Source: JBAXTU01 sp037130015 (GTDB taxonomy: Bacteria; Patescibacteriota; Patescibacteriia; 2-01-FULL-39-33). From it: 7,824 nucleotides of DNA. This document shows positions 5,769 through 7,824 of this stretch, piece by piece. The stretch covers positions 1-7,824 of the forward strand of contig JBAXTU010000030.1 of assembly GCA_037130015.1 (NCBI GenBank), read 5' to 3'. Every line of letters starts with the position of its first letter. Position 1 is the first letter of the stretch. Position numbers and translations under genes: made by a program. The notes under the pieces were generated by a model. That model saw nothing but the letters and a program-made list of their open reading frames with translations, ran no database searches and was not told where the DNA came from.

Positions 5769-7165
5769 GAATAAATTTTTTGTTTTAAAGTGTTTATGTC
5801 TTGGCGCAACTTATCATCAACTTTCAGATTTTTTTGGATTTTTTCATAAGCATAAATAACAGTAGTGTGATCTCGTCCACCAAGAACTTGGCCTATAGTC
5901 GGATATGATGAGCGCATCTCTTCACGCATTATATACATAATTATTTGGCGTGGCTCGGTCAGATTTTTTTTACGGCAAGGTCCGATAATGTCTTCAATTT
6001 TAATATCAAAATATTCAGCCACAATATTAATAATATGTTTTGGTGTGAGTGATTTTGTTTGAGAATTGGCAATAATAGCGTCTGTTATTTGTTTAATTTC
6101 TTCCAGTCCCAATTCTTTGTTTTGTAATTGGCTATGGGCCATAATACGATTAATGGCGCCTTCCAGTTCTCTAATATTATTATGAATAACATTGGCCAAA
6201 TAAGCACTAATCTCCGGTGCTAGAGGAAAATTCTTTTCTCTAGCTTTGGCATTTAAAATGGCAATTCTAGTTTCTAAATCTGGCGGTTGGACATCAGCAA
6301 TCATTCCCCATTCAAAACGAGAGGTGAGGCGATGTTCCAATGTGGCAATGGCTTTTGGAGGCCTGTCAGAAGAAATAACTACTTGTTTATTTTGTTGATG
6401 TAATTCATTAAAAGTATGGAAAAAAGCTTCTTGGCTTTGTTCTTTGCCGGAAATAAATTGAATATCATCAATTAAGAGAATATCAATGGATCTATATTTT
6501 TTGGTAAAATCACCGCCTTTACTATTTTGGACACTGCTAATAAAATCATTAACAAATTTTTCGCAAGTGACATATAAAACATTGGCTTTTGGATTATCAA
6601 ATAAAATTTTATTACTAACTGCTTGAAGTAGATGGGTTTTGCCCAGTCCTACTCCGCCATAAATAAATAAAGGATTATAGGTTTTGCCTGGATTTTTGGA
6701 AACAGCCAAAGCCGCGGCATGAGCCAGTTCATTATTTTTGCCAACAATAAAAGTAGAAAAGGTATATTTTGGATTAATAATGACATTGCCTAGTTGGGTG
6801 TTGGCGACGCGAGCCTCAAATTGTTCATCAGCTTTGGACTCGGCTATTTGTTCAACCACATTTTTTATTTCTGCAATTTCTTCACTGATGGCAGAAAAGC
6901 CCAAAGGTTTATTGGGTAATATTTCTGTTTTGTAAATAACCTCTCGTACCTGATTATTAGTGACACTGCGTAAAGCCTTGATAATGGCTTGGTGGTATTT
7001 TTTTTCCAGCCATTCTTTGGTAAAATTATTAGGAGCGGCTATAACCACTTTTTCACCGTCATAAGAAGAAACACCAGTTCGTTTAAACCAAGCCGTAAAA
7101 TTGGCTTTTGATAGAATAAGTTCTAATTCGCCAAGAGTGGCTTGCCAAAGTTGTTGAGGGGTCAT
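5765..7165 (-). CDS. dnaA: Chromosomal replication initiator protein DnaA
   Basis: AAA+ initiator that binds DnaA boxes, forms an ATP-dependent filament, opens oriC and recruits the helicase. The 466 residues are a normal length. Domain I spans about 1-80 (LWQATLGELELILSKANFTAWF near the start). A variable linker, domain II, spans about 81-130. The AAA+ domain III starts at NPKYTFSTFIVGKNN (131-145), with Walker A GGVGLGKT (170-177), Walker B ILLIDD (229-234), sensor I VVISSD (262-267), box VII HRLTSRF with the presumed arginine finger Arg283, and sensor II NIRELEGAINR (330-340). DNA-binding domain IV has KKNLTEPRQIIMYIMRE (399-415) and the signature GGRDHTTVIYAYEKI (429-443). Pro405 replaces the common Ala before Arg-Gln. 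It diverges from rpmH and precedes dnaN. No Shine-Dalgarno lies before the ATG. Autoregulation is plausible from box-like sites upstream. Confidence 0.99.
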   Translation of the reverse strand: MTPQQLWQATLGELELILSKANFTAWFKRTGVSSYDGEKVVIAAPNNFTKEWLEKKYHQAIIKALRSVTNNQVREVIYKTEILPNKPLGFSAISEEIAEIKNVVEQIAESKADEQFEARVANTQLGNVIINPKYTFSTFIVGKNNELAHAAALAVSKNPGKTYNPLFIYGGVGLGKTHLLQAVSNKILFDNPKANVLYVTCEKFVNDFISSVQNSKGGDFTKKYRSIDILLIDDIQFISGKEQSQEAFFHTFNELHQQNKQVVISSDRPPKAIATLEHRLTSRFEWGMIADVQPPDLETRIAILNAKAREKNFPLAPEISAYLANVIHNNIRELEGAINRIMAHSQLQNKELGLEEIKQITDAIIANSQTKSLTPKHIINIVAEYFDIKIEDIIGPCRKKNLTEPRQIIMYIMREEMRSSYPTIGQVLGGRDHTTVIYAYEKIQKNLKVDDKLRQDINTLKQKIYS

Positions 7166-7225
7166 GGTTGGTAAAGTTTAAATACTAATTTTTTTGGAGA
7201 AAATGAGAGTTTTAAAATCCTTATC

Positions 7226-7234
7226 ATTTTAGCA
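7226..7234 (-). promoter_or_regulatory. Candidate extended -10 promoter of dnaA
   Basis: TGCTAAAAT on the minus strand combines a TG extension with a 5/6 -10 hexamer. The -35 position 17 bp upstream (TTTTTA) is poor, as is common for extended -10 promoters. Transcription would start near 7219, about 53 nt before the dnaA ATG. Box-like 9-mers lie just upstream. Confidence 0.45.
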
Positions 7235-7254
7235 CAACTTTCCAAAATTAAAAA

Positions 7255-7263
7255 TAGTCCACA
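7255..7263 (+). promoter_or_regulatory. Weak DnaA-box-like site TAGTCCACA
   Basis: Seven of nine positions match TTATCCACA (differences at 2 and 3), with the CCACA half intact. It lies directly upstream of the -35 position of the proposed dnaA promoter, a place where DnaA could repress its own gene. Confidence 0.35.
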
Positions 7264-7298
7264 GAAAATACACAATTGTTTATAACCTGTTGATTGAT

Positions 7299-7307
7299 GG
7301 TGGATTA
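7299..7307 (-). promoter_or_regulatory. Weak DnaA-box-like site TAATCCACC
   Basis: On the minus strand, 7 of 9 positions match TTATCCACA. It lies between the dnaA and rpmH promoters, 10 bp upstream of the rpmH -35. With the site at 7255-7263 it may form a small second box cluster in the 208-bp divergent spacer (7166-7373). Apart from the two promoters I see nothing else in that spacer. Confidence 0.3.
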
Positions 7308-7316
7308 TTATTTTAG

Positions 7317-7345
7317 TTGACTATTAAAGAAAAAAATGTTATTTT
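7317..7345 (+). promoter_or_regulatory. Promoter of rpmH-rnpA
   Basis: TTGACT (7317-7322, 5/6) and TATTTT (7340-7345, 4/6) are separated by exactly 17 bp, with a TG extension at 7337-7338. Transcription would start near 7352, giving a leader of about 22 nt. The perfect 14-bp palindrome TTTACTTAAGTAAA (7344-7357) spans the expected start point and could be an operator or chance. Confidence 0.6.
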
Positions 7346-7373
7346 TACTTAAGTAAATATTTAATTTTATTTT

Positions 7374-7514
7374 ATGCCTAAAAGAACTTATCAGCCCAAA
7401 ACCAAGAAAAGGGCCAGAACTCATGGCTTCATGAAAAAGATGGAGACCAAGAATGGTCGTAAGGTTTTGAGCCGTCGTCGCGCCAAGGGACGCAAGGAAA
7501 TAGCCGTTAAATAG
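7374..7514 (+). CDS. rpmH: 50S ribosomal protein L34
   Basis: A 46-residue, very basic protein of the large ribosomal subunit. The sequence begins MPKRTYQPKTKKRARTHGF and continues with ATKNGRKVL-like METKNGRKVLSRRRAKGRK, the L34 family pattern along its whole length. The usual size is 44-46 residues, so it is complete, with a TAG stop. It is first in a plus-strand pair with rnpA (17-nt gap) and diverges from dnaA, the order seen at many bacterial origins. No Shine-Dalgarno precedes it; the leader is A/T only just before the ATG. Confidence 0.98.
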   Translation: MPKRTYQPKTKKRARTHGFMKKMETKNGRKVLSRRRAKGRKEIAVK

Positions 7515-7531
7515 GTTATTTATATAAAAAT

Positions 7532-7824
7532 ATGCTAAGCCAAAAATATCGTTTGGCCAAAAAAAACGACTTTAAACAGGTTTTTCAGAAAGGAAAAAGA
7601 GATAAAAGTCGCTTTTTTGCTATTAATTTTTTGGCTAATAATAGCGAAAATTCTCGTTTTGCTGTGGTGACATCTCTCAGAGTTTCTAAGTCAGCAGTTA
7701 AAAGAAATCGGGTTAAAAGACAGATTAGAGAAATTTTAGGCTTAATTTTGCCTAAATTTAAACAAAACAATGATATAATTATAAATTTGTATTCCAGTGC
7801 TGTAGAAGCAGAATTTAAAGATTT
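7532..7824 (+). CDS. rnpA: Ribonuclease P protein component, 3' end beyond the window
   Basis: Protein subunit of RNase P, which assists the catalytic RNA in removing 5' leaders from tRNA precursors. Ninety-seven codons and two bases are in the window; the family is usually about 110-125 residues, so 10-30 residues are missing. Recognised parts are the start YRLAKKNDFKQVFQKGKR (6-23), the substrate-side strand RFAVVTSLRVSKSAV (42-56), and the conserved RNR motif RNRVKRQIRE (58-67), which contacts the P RNA. It follows rpmH by 17 nt and is probably co-transcribed. The ATG is preceded by an A/T stretch with no Shine-Dalgarno. Confidence 0.96.
   Translation, partial: MLSQKYRLAKKNDFKQVFQKGKRDKSRFFAINFLANNSENSRFAVVTSLRVSKSAVKRNRVKRQIREILGLILPKFKQNNDIIINLYSSAVEAEFKD

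Noticed and set aside
7585..7770. 61-codon open frame on the minus strand opposite rnpA
   Set aside because: It is antisense to the conserved RnpA RNR-motif region and shows no features of its own.
1..7824. CRISPR array, insertion sequence, tRNA, rRNA or recoded TGA
   Set aside because: No spaced direct repeats of suitable length, terminal inverted repeats, transposase motifs or RNA-gene folds were seen, and all genes close with TAA or TAG without internal TGA.

Overview
This window is a replication-origin neighbourhood from an AT-rich bacterium with a compact genome. The marker order is rnpA/rpmH on the plus strand, diverging from dnaA and dnaN on the minus strand. Organism (inference): a Patescibacteria/CPR lineage, possibly Parcubacteria-like, is the best guess. 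The hints are high AT content, almost no Shine-Dalgarno sites, a short-armed SMC with head insertions, and the absence of recF and gyrB after dnaN. No in-frame TGA was seen, so the standard code is consistent and a Gracilibacteria-type TGA recoding is not suggested.

Layout from right to left. rnpA (cut by the right edge) and rpmH are read rightward from a TTGACT-N17-TATTTT promoter. A 208-bp divergent spacer (7166-7373) holds this promoter, a probable extended -10 promoter for dnaA, and two weak DnaA-box-like sites. dnaA (466 codons) is complete, with all AAA+ and domain IV motifs. Between dnaA and dnaN lies a 312-bp non-coding region; 5461-5760 has 55 G/C in 300 bases by hand count (18%). 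It carries DnaA-box-like 9-mers, three TTAT-starting elements spaced exactly 11 bp apart, and a run of six TAN triplets directly abutting a box-like 9-mer, resembling the DnaA-trio unwinding element. This is the best oriC candidate in the window.

Further left, dnaN (376 codons) ends in a strong hairpin terminator that also contains the spacer of a near-consensus promoter for the next gene. That gene encodes a 365-residue protein made of two tandem YfcE/MJ0936-like calcineurin-type phosphoesterase domains. The second domain has lost its metal-ligand motifs, and the first deviates in motif III. A second terminator, whose U-tract overlaps the -35 of another promoter, leads into smc. The smc gene runs off the left edge about 25-35 codons before its expected end.

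Together the genes cover initiation (DnaA), the replicative clamp (DnaN), chromosome compaction and segregation (SMC), ribosome assembly (L34) and tRNA 5' maturation (RnpA). The phosphoesterase is the one gene whose role here is not known. No mobile elements, CRISPR arrays, tRNAs or rRNAs were seen.
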